64,000 bases of DNA from Hippasteria phrygiana. Lineage: Eukaryota > Echinodermata > Asteroidea > Valvatida > Goniasteridae. The position numbers and the translations under genes were made by a program. The notes under the pieces were generated by a model, which saw only the letters and a list, made by a program, of their open reading frames with translations, was not told the origin of the DNA and ran no database searches. The stretch lies in assembly GCA_037893225.1 (NCBI GenBank), contig JAZGUH010000103.1:2914001-2978000 (forward strand), in the 5' to 3' direction. Below are positions 23,679 to 37,053 of this stretch, piece after piece; position 1 is the stretch's first letter, and the number at the start of each line of letters is the position of its first letter.

Positions 23679-25465
23679 ATTGAATGAGATATTGACCAAA
23701 TCCAGTCATTTTCACACGTATGGGTAGCTTAGATCTAGCGCAACAATTAGAGACCATCGCCAGCTTCGCAGCGTTAGAACTCTTCGAGAAAATTCAAACC
23801 TCGCAACTAATTTCTTTCTGTGAACTCTGTGTGCGTTCTCCCGTTTACTGCATTGTGGCTGCTTAACGTTTGCCAAATTTTCAGATGAACGCCCCTCCTT
23901 TCCCTGTTCATAATTGAATAGTATATTGACCAAATCCAGTCATTTTTACACGTATGGGTAGCTTAGATCTAGCGCAACAATTTCAGACCTTCGCCAGCTT
24001 CACAGCGTTAGAACTCTTCGAGAAAATTCAAACCTCGCAACACATTTCTTCCTGTGAACTCTGTGTGCGTTCTTCCGTTTACTGCATTGTGACTGCTTAA
24101 CGTTTGCCACATTTTCAGATGAACGCCCCTCCTTTCCCTGTTCATAATTGAATGGGATATTGACCAAATCCAGTAATTTTCACACGTATGGGTAGCTTAG
24201 ATCTAGCGCAACAATTTGAGACCATCGCCAGCTTCATAGCGTGAGAACTCTTCGAGAAAATTCAAACCTCGCAACAAATTGTTTTCCATGAACTCTGTGT
24301 GCGTTCTCCCGTTTACTGCATTGTGACTGCTTAACGTTTGCCAAATTTTCAGATGAACGCCCCTCCTTTCCCTGTTCATAATTGAATAGTATATTGACCA
24401 AATCCAGTCATTTTTACACTGATGGGTAGCTTAGATATAGCGCAACAATTGCAGACCATCGCCAGCTTCACAGCGTTAGAACTCTTCGAGAAAATGCAAA
24501 CCTCGCAACAAATTTCTTTCTGTTAACTCTGTGTGCGTTCTCCCGTTTAATGCATTGTGGCTGCTTAACGTTTGCCAAATGTTTAGATGAACGCCCCTCC
24601 TTTCCCTGTTCATAATTGAATGAGATATTGACCAAATCCAGTAATTTTCACACGTATGGGTAGCTTAGATCTAGCGCACCAATTAGAGACCATCGCCAGC
24701 TTCACAGCGTTAGAACTCTTTGAGAAAATTCAAACCTCGCAACTAATTTCTTTCTGTGAACTCTGTGTGCGTTCTCCCGCTTACTGCATTGTGGCTGCTT
24801 AACGTTTGCCAAATTTTCAGATGAACGCCCCTCCTTTCCCTGTTCATAATTGAATGGTATATTGACCAAATCCAGTAATTTTTACACGTATGGGTAGCTT
24901 AGATATAGCGCAACAATTTCAGACCATCGCCAGCTTCACAGCGTTAGAACTCTTCGAGAAAAATCAAACCTCGCATCAAATTTCTTCCCGTGAACTCTGT
25001 GTGCGTTCTTCCGTTTACTCCATTGTGACTGCTTCACGTTTGCCAAATTTTCAGATGAACGCCCCTCCTTTCCCTGTTCATAATTGAATAGTATATTGAC
25101 CAAATCCAGTCATTTTTACACGTATGGGTAGCTTAGATCTAGCGCAACAATTTCAGACCATCGCCAGCTTCACAGCGTTAGAACTCTTCGAGAAAATTCA
25201 AACCTCGCAACACATTTCTTCCTGTGAACCCTGTGTGCGTTCTTCCGTTTACTGTATTGTAACTGCTTAACGTTTGCCACATTTTCAGATGAACGCCCCT
25301 CCTTTCCCTGTTCATAATTGAATGGGATATTGACCAAATCCAGTAATTTTCACACGTATGGGTAGATTAGATCTAGCGCAACAATTTGAGACCATCGCCA
25401 GCTTCACAGCGTTAGAACTCTTCGAGAAAATTCAACCCTCGCAACAAATTTCTTCCCGTGAACTG
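23679..25465 (+). repeat. Satellite mosaic between two duplicated blocks
   Basis: Monomers of types 5, 7, 2, 3/4, 5, 6, 7 and a tagattagatct form. The start resembles 33.9-34.6 kb: gaccttcgcc occurs at about 23987 and again 10,218 bp later, which is 44 monomers minus the 78-bp deletion. The gcttcacg monomer at about 24.9 kb matches the one at 22.55 kb, 10 monomers away. Nothing but satellite is seen. Confidence 0.8.
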
Positions 25466-26635
25466 TGTGTGCGTTCTCCCGTTTACTGCATTGTGGCTGC
25501 TTAACGTTTGCCAAATTTTCAGATGAACGCCCCTCCTTTCCCTGTTCATAATTGAATGGTATATTGACCAAATCCAGTCATTTTTACACTGATGGGTAGC
25601 TTAGATCTAGCGCAACAATTTCAGACCATCGCCAGCTTCACAGCGTTAGAACTCTTCGAGAAAATTCAAACCTCGCAACTAATTTCTTTCTGTGAACTCT
25701 GTGTGCCTTCTCCCGTTTACTGCATTGTGGCTGCTTAACGTTTGCCAAATTTTCAGATGAACGCCTCTCCTTTCCCTGTTCATAATTGAATGGTATATTG
25801 ACCAAATCCAGTAATTGTCACACGTATGGGTAGCTTAGATCTAGCGCAACAATTAGAGACCATCGCCAGCTTCACAGCGTTAGAGCTCTTCGAGAAAATT
25901 CAAACCTCGCAACTAATTTCTTTCTGTGAACTCTGTGTGCGTTCTCCCGTTTACTGCATTGAGGCTGCTTAACGTTTGCCACATTTTCAGATGAACGCCC
26001 CTCCTTTCCTTGTTCATAATTGAATGGGATATTGACCAAATCCAGTAATTTTCACACGTATGGGTAGATTAGATCTAGCGCAACAATTTGAGACCATCGC
26101 CAGCTTCACAGCGTTAGAACTCTTCGAGAAAAATCAAACCTCGCAACACATTTCTTCCTGTGAACTCTGTGTGCCTTCTTCCGTTTACTGCATTGTGACT
26201 GCTTAACGTTTGCCACATTTTCAGATGAACGCCCCTCCTTTCCCTGTTCATAATTGAATGGGATATTGACAAAATCCAGTAATTTTCACACGTATGGGTA
26301 GCTTAGATCTAGCGCAACAATTTGAGACCATCGCCAGCTTCATAGCGTGAGAACTCTTCGAGAAAATTCAAACCTCGCAACAAATTTTTTTCCATGAACT
26401 CTGTGCGCGTTCTCCCGTTTACTGCATTGTGACTGCTTAACGTTTGCCAAATTTTCAGATGAACGCCCCTCCTTTCCCTGTTCATAATTGAATAGTATAT
26501 TGACCAAATCCAGTCATTTTTACACTGATGGGTAGCTTAGATATAGCGCAACAATTGCAGACAATCGCCAGCTTCACAGCGTTAGAACTCTTCGAGAAAA
26601 ATCAAACCTCGCATCAAATTTCTTCCTGTGAACTC
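25466..26635 (+). repeat. 5-monomer block, copy 1 (1,170 bp)
   Basis: Matches 26636 onward at offset 1,170 (5 x 234) over about 665 bp, to about 26130. The shared rare variant is aacgcctctcc at 25760 and 26930. Three differences were noticed: gaggctg against gtggctg, gttctccc against gtactccc, and tttccttg against tttccctg. The rest of the unit was replaced by other monomers. Confidence 0.8.
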
Positions 26636-27330
26636 TGTGTGCGTTCTCCCGTTTACTGCATTGTGGCTGCTTAACGTTTGCCAAATTTTCAGATGAACGC
26701 CCCTCCTTTCCCTGTTCATAATTGAATGGTATATTGACCAAATCCAGTCATTTTTACACTGATGGGTAGCTTAGATCTAGCGCAACAATTTCAGACCATC
26801 GCCAGCTTCACAGCGTTAGAACTCTTCGAGAAAATTCAAACCTCGCAACTAATTTCTTTCTGTGAACTCTGTGTGCCTTCTCCCGTTTACTGCATTGTGG
26901 CTGCTTAACGTTTGCCAAATTTTCAGATGAACGCCTCTCCTTTCCCTGTTCATAATTGAATGGTATATTGACCAAATCCAGTAATTGTCACACGTATGGG
27001 TAGCTTAGATCTAGCGCAACAATTAGAGACCATCGCCAGCTTCACAGCGTTAGAGCTCTTCGAGAAAATTCAAACCTCGCAACTAATTTCTTTCTGTGAA
27101 CTCTGTGTGCGTACTCCCGTTTACTGCATTGTGGCTGCTTAACGTTTGCCACATTTTCAGATGAACGCCCCTCCTTTCCCTGTTCATAATTGAATGGGAT
27201 ATTGACCAAATCCAGTAATTTTCACACGTATGGGTAGATTAGATCTAGCGCAACAATTTGAGACCATCGCCAGCTTCACAGCGTTAGAACTCTTCGAGAA
27301 AATTCAACCCTCGCAACAAATTTCTTCCCG
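26636..27330 (+). repeat. 5-monomer block, partial copy 2
   Basis: Follows copy 1 to about 27300 and then switches to sequence like 25431-25460. The shared caaccctcg lies 1,872 bp (8 monomers) apart. It stops at the deletion junction at 27330/27331. The switch suggests gene conversion or a second exchange. Confidence 0.7.
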
Positions 27331-27530
27331 TTTCCCTGTTCATAATTGAATAGTATATTGACCAAATCCAGTCATTTTCACACGTATGGGTAGCTTAGAT
27401 ATAGCGCAACAATTAGAGACCATCGCCAGCTTCACAGCGTTAGAACTCTTCGAGAAAAATCAAACCTCGCATCAAATTTCTTCCCGTGAACTCTGTGTGC
27501 GTTCTTCCGTTTCCTCCATTGTGACTGCTT
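27141..27530 (+). repeat. Two monomers fused by a 78-bp deletion
   Basis: The monomer starts flanking this segment are 27141 and 27531, 390 bp apart instead of 468. Sequence jumps from cttcccg (monomer position 190, ending at 27330) to tttccctg (position 35 of the next monomer, at 27331). Positions 191-234 and 1-34 are missing. Only one base of microhomology (t) is possible. This is the only out-of-register large change I see in the window, and it shifts phase for all that follows. Confidence 0.95.
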
Positions 27531-29179
27531 AACGTTTGCCAAATTTTCAGATGAACGCCCCTCCTTTCCCTGTTCATAATTGAATAGTATATTGACCAAA
27601 TCCAGTCATTTTTACACGTATGGGTAGCTTAGATCTAGCGCAACAATTTCAGACCATCGCCAGCTTCACAGCGTTAGAACTCTTCGAGAAAATTCAAACC
27701 TCGCAACACATTTCTTCCTGTGAACCCTGTGTGCCTTCTTCCGTTTACTGCATTGTGACTGCTTAACGTTTGCCACATTTTCAGATGAACGCCCCTCCTT
27801 TCCCTGTTCATAATTGAATGGGATATTGACCAAATCCAACAATTTTCACACGTATGGGTAGCTTAGATATAGCGCAACAATTTCAGACCATCGCCAGCTT
27901 CACAGCGTTAGAACTCTTCCAGAAAATTCAAACCTCGCAACAAATTTCTTTCTGTTAACTCTGTGTGCGTTCTCCCGTTTAATGCATTGTGGCTGCTTAA
28001 CGTTTGCCAAATTTTCAGATGAACGCCCCTCCTTTCCCTGTTCATAATTGAATGGTATATTGACCAAATCCAGTCATTTTTAAACGTATGGGTAGCTTAG
28101 ATATAGCGCAACAATTTCAGACCATCGCCAGCTTCACAGCGTTAGAACTCTTCGAGAAAAATCAAACCTCGCATCAAATTTCTTCCTGTGAACTCTGTGT
28201 GCGTTCTTCCGTTTACTGCATTGTGACTGCTTAACGTTTGCCACATTTTCAGATGAACGCCCCTCCTTTCCCTGTTCATAATTGAATGGGATATTGACCA
28301 AATCCAGCAATTTTCACACGTATGGGTAGCTTAGATATAGCGCAACAATTTCAGACCATCGCCAGCTTCACAGCGTTAGAACTCTTCGAGAAAATTCAAA
28401 CCTCGCAACAAATTTCTTCCCGTGAACTCTGTGTGCGTTCTCCCGTTTACTGCATTGTGGCTGCTTAACGTTTGCCAAATTTTCAGATGAACGCCCCTCC
28501 TTTCCCTGTTCATAATTGAATGGGATATTGACCAAATCCAGCAATTTTCACACGTATGGGTAGCTTAGATATAGCGCAACAATTTCAGACCATCGCCAGC
28601 TTCATAGCGTGAGAACTCTTCGAGAAAATTCAAACCTCGCAACAAATTGTTTTCCATGAACTCTGTGTGCGTTCTCCCGTTTACTGCATTGTGACTGCTT
28701 AACGTTTGCCAAATTTTCAGATGAACGCCCCTCCTTTCCCTGTTCATAATTGAATAGTATATTGACCAAATCCAGTCATTTTTACACTGATGGGTAGCTT
28801 AGATATAGCGCAACAATTGCAGACCATCGCCAGCTTCACAGCGTTAGAACTCTCCGAGAAAAATCAAACCTCGCATCAAATTTCTTCCTGTGAACTCTGT
28901 GTGCGTACTTTCGTTTACTGCATTGTGACTGCTTAACGTTTGCCACATTTTCAGATGAACGCCCCTCCTTTCCCTGTTCATAATTGAATGAGATATTGAC
29001 CAAATCCAGTAATTTTCACACGTATGGGTAGCTTAGATCTAGCGCAACAATTTGAGACCATCGCCAGCTTCACAGCGTTAGAACTCTTCGAGAAAATTCA
29101 AACCTCGCAACAAATATCTTTCTGTTAACTCTGTGTGCGTTCTCCCGTTTAATGCATTGTGGCTGCTTAACGTTTGCCA
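27486..29179 (+). repeat. 8-monomer block, copy 1
   Basis: Matches 29358 onward at offset 1,872 up to about 28307, then at offset 2,106 to 29179, because copy 2 has one extra monomer. Shared rare variants include ccgtttcctcc and cttccagaaa. Differences include taaacgtatg (28081), ctctccgag (28852) and others. Confidence 0.85.
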
Positions 29180-29357
29180 CATTTTCAGATGAACGCCCCT
29201 CCTTTCCCTGTTCATAATTGAATAGTATATTGACCAAATCCAGTCATTTTTACACTGATGGGTAGCTTAGATATAGCGCAACAATTGCAGACCATCGCCA
29301 GCTTCACAGCGTTAGAACTCTTCGAGAAAAATCAAACCTCGCATCAAATTTCTTGGT

Positions 29358-31285
29358 GTGAACTCTGTGTGCGTTCTTCCGTTTCCTCCATTGTGACTGC
29401 TTAACGTTTGCCAAATTTTCAGATGAACGCCCCTCCTTTCCCTGTTCATAATTGAATAGTATATTGACCAAATCCAGTCATTTTTACACGTATGGGTAGC
29501 TTAGATCTAGCGCAACAATTTCAGACCATCGCCAGCTTCACAGCGTTAGAACTCTTCGAGAAAATTCAAACCTCGCAACACATTTCTTCCTGTGAACCCT
29601 GTGTGCCTTCTTCCGTTTACTGCATTGTGACTGCTTAACGTTTGCCACATTTTCAGATGAACGCCCCTCCTTTCCCTGTTCATAATTGAATGGGATATTG
29701 ACCAAATCCAACAATTTTCACACGTATGGGTAGCTTAGATATAGCGCAACAATTTCAGACCATCGCCAGCTTCACAGCGTTAGAACTCTTCCAGAAAATT
29801 CAAACCTCGCAACAAATTTCTTTCTGTTAACTCTGTGTGCGTTCTCCCGTTTAATGCATTGTGGCTGCTTAACGTTTGCCAAATTTTCAGATGAACGCCC
29901 CTCCTTTCCCTGTTCATAATTGAATGGTATATTGACCAAATCCAGTCATTTTTACACGTATGGGTAGCTTAGATATAGCGCAACAATTTCAGACCATCGC
30001 CAGCTTCACAGCGTTAGAACTCTTCGAGAAAAATCAAACCTCGCATCAAATTTCTTCCTGTGAACTCTGTGTGCGTTCTTCCGTTTACTGCATTGTGACT
30101 GCTTAACGTTTGCCACATTTTCAGATGAACGCCCCTCCTTTCCCTGTTCATAATTGAATGGGATATTGACCAAATCCAGTAATTTTCACACGTATGGGTA
30201 GATTAGATCTAGCGCAACAATTTGAGACCATCGCCAGCTTCATAGCGTGAGAACTCTTCGAGAAAATTCAAACCTCGCAACAAATGTTTTTCCATGAACT
30301 CTGTGTGCGTTCTCCCGTTTACTGCATTGTGACTGCTTAAAGTTTGCCAAATTTTCAGATGAACGCCCCTCCTTTCCCTGTTCATAATTGAATGGGATAT
30401 TGACCAAATCCAGCAATTTTCACACGTATGGGTAGCTTAGATATAGCGCAACAATTTCAGACCATCGCCAGCTTCACAGCGTTAGAACTCTTCGAGAAAA
30501 TTCAAACCTCGCAACAAATTTCTTCCCGTGAACTCTGTGTGCGTTCTCCCGTTTACTGCATTGTGGCTGCTTAACGTTTGCCAAATTTTCAGATGAACGC
30601 CCCTCCTTTCCCTGTTCATAATTGAATGGGATATTGACCAAATCCAGCAATTTTCACACGTATGGGTAGCTTAGATATAGCGCAACAATTTCAGACCATC
30701 GCCAGCTTCATAGCGTGAGAACTCTTCGAGAAAATTCAAACCTCGCAACAAATTGTTTTCCATGAACTCTGTGTGCGTTCTCCCGTTTACTGCATTGTGA
30801 CTGCTTAACGTTTGCCAAATTTTCAGATGAACGCCCCTCCTTTCCCTGTTCATAATTGAATAGTATATTGACCAAATCCAGTCATTTTTACACTGATGGG
30901 TAGCTTAGATATAGCGCAACAATTGCAGACCATCGCCAGCTTCACAGCGTTAGAACTCTTCGAGAAAAATCAAACCTCGCATCAAATTTCTTCCTGTGAA
31001 CTATGTGTGCGTACTTTCGTTTACTGCATTGTGACTGCTTAACGTTTGCCACATTTTCAGATGAATGCCCCTCCTTTCCCTGTTCATAATTGAATGAGAT
31101 ATTGACCAAATCCAGTAATTTTCACACGTATGGGTAGCTTAGATCTAGCGCAACAATTTGAGACCATCGCCAGCTTCACAGCGTTAGAACTCTTCGAGAA
31201 AATTCAAACCTCGCAACAAATATCTTTCTGTTAACTCTGTGTGCGTTCTCCCGTTTAATGCATTGTGGCTGCTTAACGTTTGCCA
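29358..31285 (+). repeat. 9-monomer block, copy 2 with one extra monomer
   Basis: Copy of 27486-29179 with one added type 2 monomer (tagattagatct, caaatgttttt) between about 30180 and 30413. The joint before it carries a private tcttggtgtg (29351). Private changes include aaagtttgcc (30340), aactatgtg (about 31001) and gatgaatgcc (about 31061). Confidence 0.85.
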
Positions 31286-31671
31286 AATGTTTAGATGAAC
31301 GCCCCTCCTTTCCCTGTTCATAATTGAATGAGATATTGATCAAATCCAGTAATTTTCACACGTATGGGTAGCTTAGATATAGCGCAACAATTAGAGACCA
31401 TCGCCAGCTTCACAGCGTTAGAACTCTTCGAGAAAAATCAAACCTCGCATCAAATTTCTTCCCGTGAACTCTGTGTGCGTTCTTCCGTTTACTCCATTGT
31501 GACTGCTTAACGTTTGCCAAATTTTCAGATGAACGCCCCTCCTTTCCCTGTTCATAATTGAATAGTATATTGACCAAATCCAGTCATTTTTACACGTATG
31601 GGTAGCTTAGATCTAGCGCAACAATTTCAGACCATCGCCAGCTTCACAGCGTTAGAACTCTTCGAGAAAAT

Positions 31672-34600
31672 TCAAACCTCGCAACACATTTCTTCCTGTG
31701 AACTCTGTGTGCCTTCTTCCGTTTACTGCATTGTGACTGCTTAACGTTTGCCACATTTTCAGATGAACGCCCCTCCTTTCCCTGTTCATAATTGAATGGG
31801 ATATTGACAAAATCCAGTAATTTTCACACGTATGGGTAGCTTAGATCTAGCGCAACAATTTGAGACCATCGCCAGCTTCATAGCGTGAGAACTCTTCGAG
31901 AAAATTCAAACCTCGCAACAAATTTTTTTCCATGAACTCTGTGCGCGTTCTCCCGTTTACTGCATTGTGACTGCTTAACGTTTGCCAAATTTTCAGATGA
32001 ACGCCCCTCCTTTCCCTGTTCATAATTGAATAGTATATTGACCAAATCCAGTCATTTTTACACTGATGGGTAGCTTAGATATAGCGCAACAATTGCAGAC
32101 CATCGCCAGCTTCACAGCGTTAGAACTCTTCGAGAAAAATCAAACCTCGCATCAAATTTCTTCCTGTGAACTCTGTGTGCGTTCTCCCGTTTACTGCATT
32201 GTGGCTGCTTAACGTTTGCCAAATTTTCAGATGAACGCCCCTCCTTTCCCTGTTCATAATTGAATGGGATATTGACCAAATCCAGTCATTTTTACACGTA
32301 TGGGTAGCTTAGATATAGCGCAACAATTTCAGACCATCGCCAGCTTCATAGCGTGAGAACTCTTCGAGAAAATTCAAACCTCGCAACAAATTGTTTTCCA
32401 TGAACTCTGTGTGCGTTCTCCCGTTTACTGCATTGTGACTGCTTAACGTTTGCCACATTTTCAGATGAACGCCCCTCCTTTCCCTGTTCATAATTGAATG
32501 AGATATTGACCAAATCCAGTAATTTTCACACGTATGGGTAGCTTAGATCTAGCGCAACAATTTGAGACCATCGCCAGCTTCACAGCGTTAGAACTCTTCG
32601 AGAAAATTCAAACCTCGCAACAAATTTCTTTCTGTTAACTCTGCGTGCGTTCTCCCGTTTAATGCATTGTGGCTGCTTAACGTTTGCCAAATGTTTAGAT
32701 GAACGCCCCTCCTTTCCCTGTTCATAATTGAATGAGATATTGACCAAATCCAGTAATTTTCACACGTATGGGTAGCTTAGATATAGCGCAACAATTAGAG
32801 ACCATCGCCAGCTTCACAGCGTTAGAACTCTTCGAGAAAAATCAAACCTCGCATCAAATTTCTTCCCGTGAACTCTGTGTGCGTTCTTCCGTTTACTCCA
32901 TTGTGACTGCTTAACGTTTGCCAAATGTTCAGATGAACGCCCCTCCTTTCCCTGTTCATAATTGAATGAGATATTGACCAAATCCAGTCATTTTCACACG
33001 TATGGGTAGCTTAGATCTAGCGCAACAATTAGAGACCATCGCCAGCTTCGCAGCGTTAGAACTCTTCGAGAAAATTCAAACCTCGCAACACATTTCTTCC
33101 TGTGAACCCTGTGTGCCTTCTTCCGTTTACTGCATTGTGACTGCTTAACGTTTGCCAAATTTTCAGATGAACGCCCCTCCTTTCCCTGTTCATAATTGAA
33201 TAGTATATTGACCAAATCCAGTCATTTTTACACTGATGGGTAGCTTAGATATAGCGCAACAATTGTAGACCATCGCCAGCTTCACAGCGTTAGAACTCTT
33301 CGAGAAAAATCAAACCTCGCATCAAATTTCTTCCTGTGAACTCTGTGTGCGTTCTTTCGTTTACTGCATTGTGACTGCTTAACGTTAGCCACATTTTCAG
33401 ATGAACGCCCCTCCTTTCCCTGTTCATTATTGAATGAGATATTGACCAAATCCAGTAATTTTCACACGTATGGGTAGCTTAGATCTAGCGCAACAATTTG
33501 AGACCATCGCCAGCTTCACAGCGTTAGAACTCTTCGAGAAAATGCAAACCTCGCAACAAATTTCTTTCTGTTAACTCTGTGTGCGTTCTCCCGTTTAATG
33601 CATTGTGGCTGCTTAACGTTTGCCAAATGTTTAGATGAACGCCCCTCCTTTCCCTGTTCATAATTGAATGAGATATTGACCAAATCCAGTAATTTTCACA
33701 CGTATGGGTAGCTTAGATCTAGCGCAACAATTTGAGACCATCGCCAGCTTCACAGCGTTAGAACTCTTCGAGAAAATTCAAACCTCGCAACAAATTTCTT
33801 TCTGTTAACTCTGTGTGCGTTCTCCCGTTTAATGCATTGTGGCTGCTTAACGTTTGCCAAATGTTTAGATGAACGCCCCTCCTTTCCCTGTTCATAATTG
33901 AATGAGATATTGACCAAATCCAGTCATTTTCACACGTATGGGTAGCTTAGATCTAGCGCAACAATTAGAGACCATCGCCAGCTTCGCAGCGTTAGAACTC
34001 TTCGAGAAAATTCAAACCTCGCAACTAATTTCTTTCTGTGAACTCTGTGTGCGTTCTCCCGTTTACTGCATTGTGGCTGCTTAACGTTTGCCAAATTTTC
34101 AGATGAACGCCCCTCCTTTCCCTGTTCATAATTGAATAGTATATTGACCAAATCCAGTCATTTTTACACGTATGGGTAGCTTAGATCTAGCGCAACAATT
34201 TCAGACCTTCGCCAGCTTCACAGCGTTAGAACTCTTCGAGAAAATTCAAACCTCGCAACACATTTCTTCCTGTGAACCCTGTGTGCGTTCTTCCGTTTAC
34301 TGCATTGTGACTGCTTAACGTTTGCCACATTTTCAGATGAACGCCCCTCCTTTCCCTGTTCATAATTGAATGGGATATTGACCAAATCCAGTAATTTTCA
34401 CACGTATGGGTAGCTTAGATCTAGCGCAACAATTTGAGACCATCGCCAGCTTCATAGCGTGAGAACTCTTCGAGAAAATTCAAACCTCGCAACAAATTGT
34501 TTTCCATGAACTCTGTGCGCGTTCTCCCGTTTACTGCATTGTGACTGCTTAACGTTTGCCAAATTTTCAGATGAACGCCCCTCCTTTCCCTGTTCATAAT

Positions 34601-37053
34601 TGAATAGTATATTGACCAAATCCAGTCATTTTTACACTGATGGGTAGCTTAGATATAGCGCAACAATTGCAGACCATCGCCAGCTTCACAGCGTTAGAAC
34701 TCTTCGAGAAAATGCAAACCTCGCAACAAATTTCTTTCTGTTAACTCTGTGTGCGTTCTCCCGTTTAATGCATTGTGGCTGCTTAACGTTTGCCAAATGT
34801 TTAGATGAACGCCCCTCCTTTCCCTGTTCATAATTGAATGAGATATTGACCAATTCCAGTAATTTTCACACGTATGGGTAGCTTAGATCTAGCGCAACAA
34901 TTAGAGACCATCGCCAGCTTCACAGCGTTAGAACTCTTCGAGAAAATTCAAACCTCGCAACAAATTTCTTTCTGTTAACTCTGTGTGCGTTCTCCCGTTT
35001 AATGCATTGTGGCTGCTTAACGTTTGCCAAATTTTCAGATGAACGCCCCTCCTTTCCCTGTTCATAATTGAATGGTATATTGACCAAATCCAGTCATTTT
35101 TACACGTATGGGTAGCTTAGATATAGCGCAACAATTTGAGACCATCGCCAGCTTTACAGCGTTAGAACTCTTCGAGAAAAATCAAACCTCGCATCAAATT
35201 TCTTCCCGTGAACTCTGTGTGCGTTCTTCCGTTTACTCCATTGTGACTGCTTAACGTTTGCCAAATTTTCAGATGAACGCCCCTCCTTTCCCTGTTCATA
35301 ATTGAATAGTATATTGACCAAATCCAGTCATTTTTACACGTATGGGTAGCTTAGATCTAGCGCAACAATTTCAGACCATCGCCAGCTTCACAGCGTTAGA
35401 ACTCTTCGAGAAAAATCAAACCTCGCATCAAATTTCTTTCTGTGAACTCTGTGTGCGTTCTTCCGTTTACTGCATTGTGACTGCTTAACGTTTGCCACAT
35501 TTTCAGATGAACGCCCCTCCTTTCCCTGTTCATAATTGAATGGGATATTGACCAAATCCAGTAATTTTCACACGTATGGGTAGATTAGATCTAGCGCAAC
35601 AATTTGAGACCATCGCCAGCTTCATAGCGTGAGAACTCTTCGAGAAAATTCAAACCTCGCAACAAATGTTTTTCCATGAACTCTGTGTGCGTTCTCCCGT
35701 TTACTGCATTGTGACTGCTTAACGTTTGCCAAATTTTCAGATGAACGCCCCTCCTTTCCCTGTTCATAATTGAATGGGATATTAACCAAATCCAGCAATT
35801 TTCACACGTATGGGTAGCTTAGATATAGCGCAACAATTTCAGACCATCGCCAGCTTCACAGCGTTAGAACTCTTCGAGAAAATTCAAACCTCGCAACAAA
35901 TTTCTTCCCGTGAACTCTGTGTGCGTTCTCCCGTTTACTGCATTGTGGCTGCTTAACGTTTGCCAAATTTTCAGATGAACGCCCCTCCTTTCCCTGTTCA
36001 TAATTGAATGGTATATTGACCAAATCCAGTAATTTTTACACGTATGGGTAGCTTAGATCTAGCGCAACAATTTCAGACCATCGCCAGCTTCACAGCGTTA
36101 GAACTCTTCGAGAAAATTCAAACCTCGCAACACATTTCTTCCCGTGAACTCTGTGTGCGTTCTTCCGTTTACTCCATTGTGACTGCTTCACGTTTGCCAA
36201 ATTTTCAGATGAACGCCCCTCCTTTCCCTGTTCATAATTGAATAGTATATTGACCAAATCCAGTCATTTTTACACGTATGGGTAGCTTAGATCTAGCGCA
36301 ACAATTTCAGACCATCGCCAGCTTCACAGCGTTAGAACTCTTCGAGAAAATTCAAACCTCGCAACACATTTCTTCCTGTGAACCCTGTGTGCGTTCTTCC
36401 GTTTACTGTATTGTAACTGCTTAACGTTTGCCACATTTTCAGATGAACGCCCCTCCTTTCCCTGTTCATAATTGAATGGGATATTGACCAAATCCAGTCA
36501 TTTTTACACTGATGTTTAGCTTAGATATAGCGCAACAATTGCAGACCATCGCCAGCTTCACAGCGTTAGAACTCTTCGAGAAAAATCAAACCTCGCATCA
36601 AATTTCTTCCTGTGAACTCTGTGTGCGTTCTTTCGTTTACTGCATTGTGACTGCTTAACGTTTGCCACATTTTCAGATGAACGCCCCTCCTTTCCCTGTT
36701 CATAATTGAATGAGATATTGACCAAGTCCAGTAATTTTCACACGTATGGGTAGCTTAGATCTAGCGCAACAATTTGAGACCATCGCCAGCTTCACAGCGT
36801 TAGAACTCTTCGAGAAAATTCAAACCTCGCAACAAATTTCTTTCTGTTAACTCTGTGTGCGTTCTCCCGTTTAATGCATTGTGGCTGCTTAACGTTTGCC
36901 AAATGTTTAGATGAACGCCCCTCCTTTCCCTGTTCATAATTGAATGAGATATTGACCAAATCCAGTAATTGTCACACGTATGAGTAGCTTAGATCTAGCG
37001 CAACAATTAGAGACCATCGCCAGCTTCACAGCGTTAGAACTCTTCGAGAAAAA
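31672..37053 (+). repeat. 23-monomer block of the right domain, copy 1 (5,382 bp)
   Basis: Matches 37054 onward at offset 5,382, for example gacaaaatcc 31806/37188, gaccaattcc 34849/40231 and attaacc 35781/41163. Inside, the offset drifts to 5,616 (33930/39546) and 5,148 (36044/41192), because single whole monomers were gained or lost. Point differences are more numerous than in the 5.6-16.4 kb pair, so this duplication is older. Confidence 0.85.

Noticed and set aside
27141..27530. Insertion or excision of a mobile element at the 78-bp gap
   Set aside because: There is no target-site duplication, inverted repeat or foreign sequence at 27330/27331. It is a simple loss across a monomer boundary.
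27141..27530. A 78-bp sub-repeat (one third of the monomer)
   Set aside because: Comparing monomer positions 1, 79 and 157 shows no similarity, so the size of the deletion looks coincidental.
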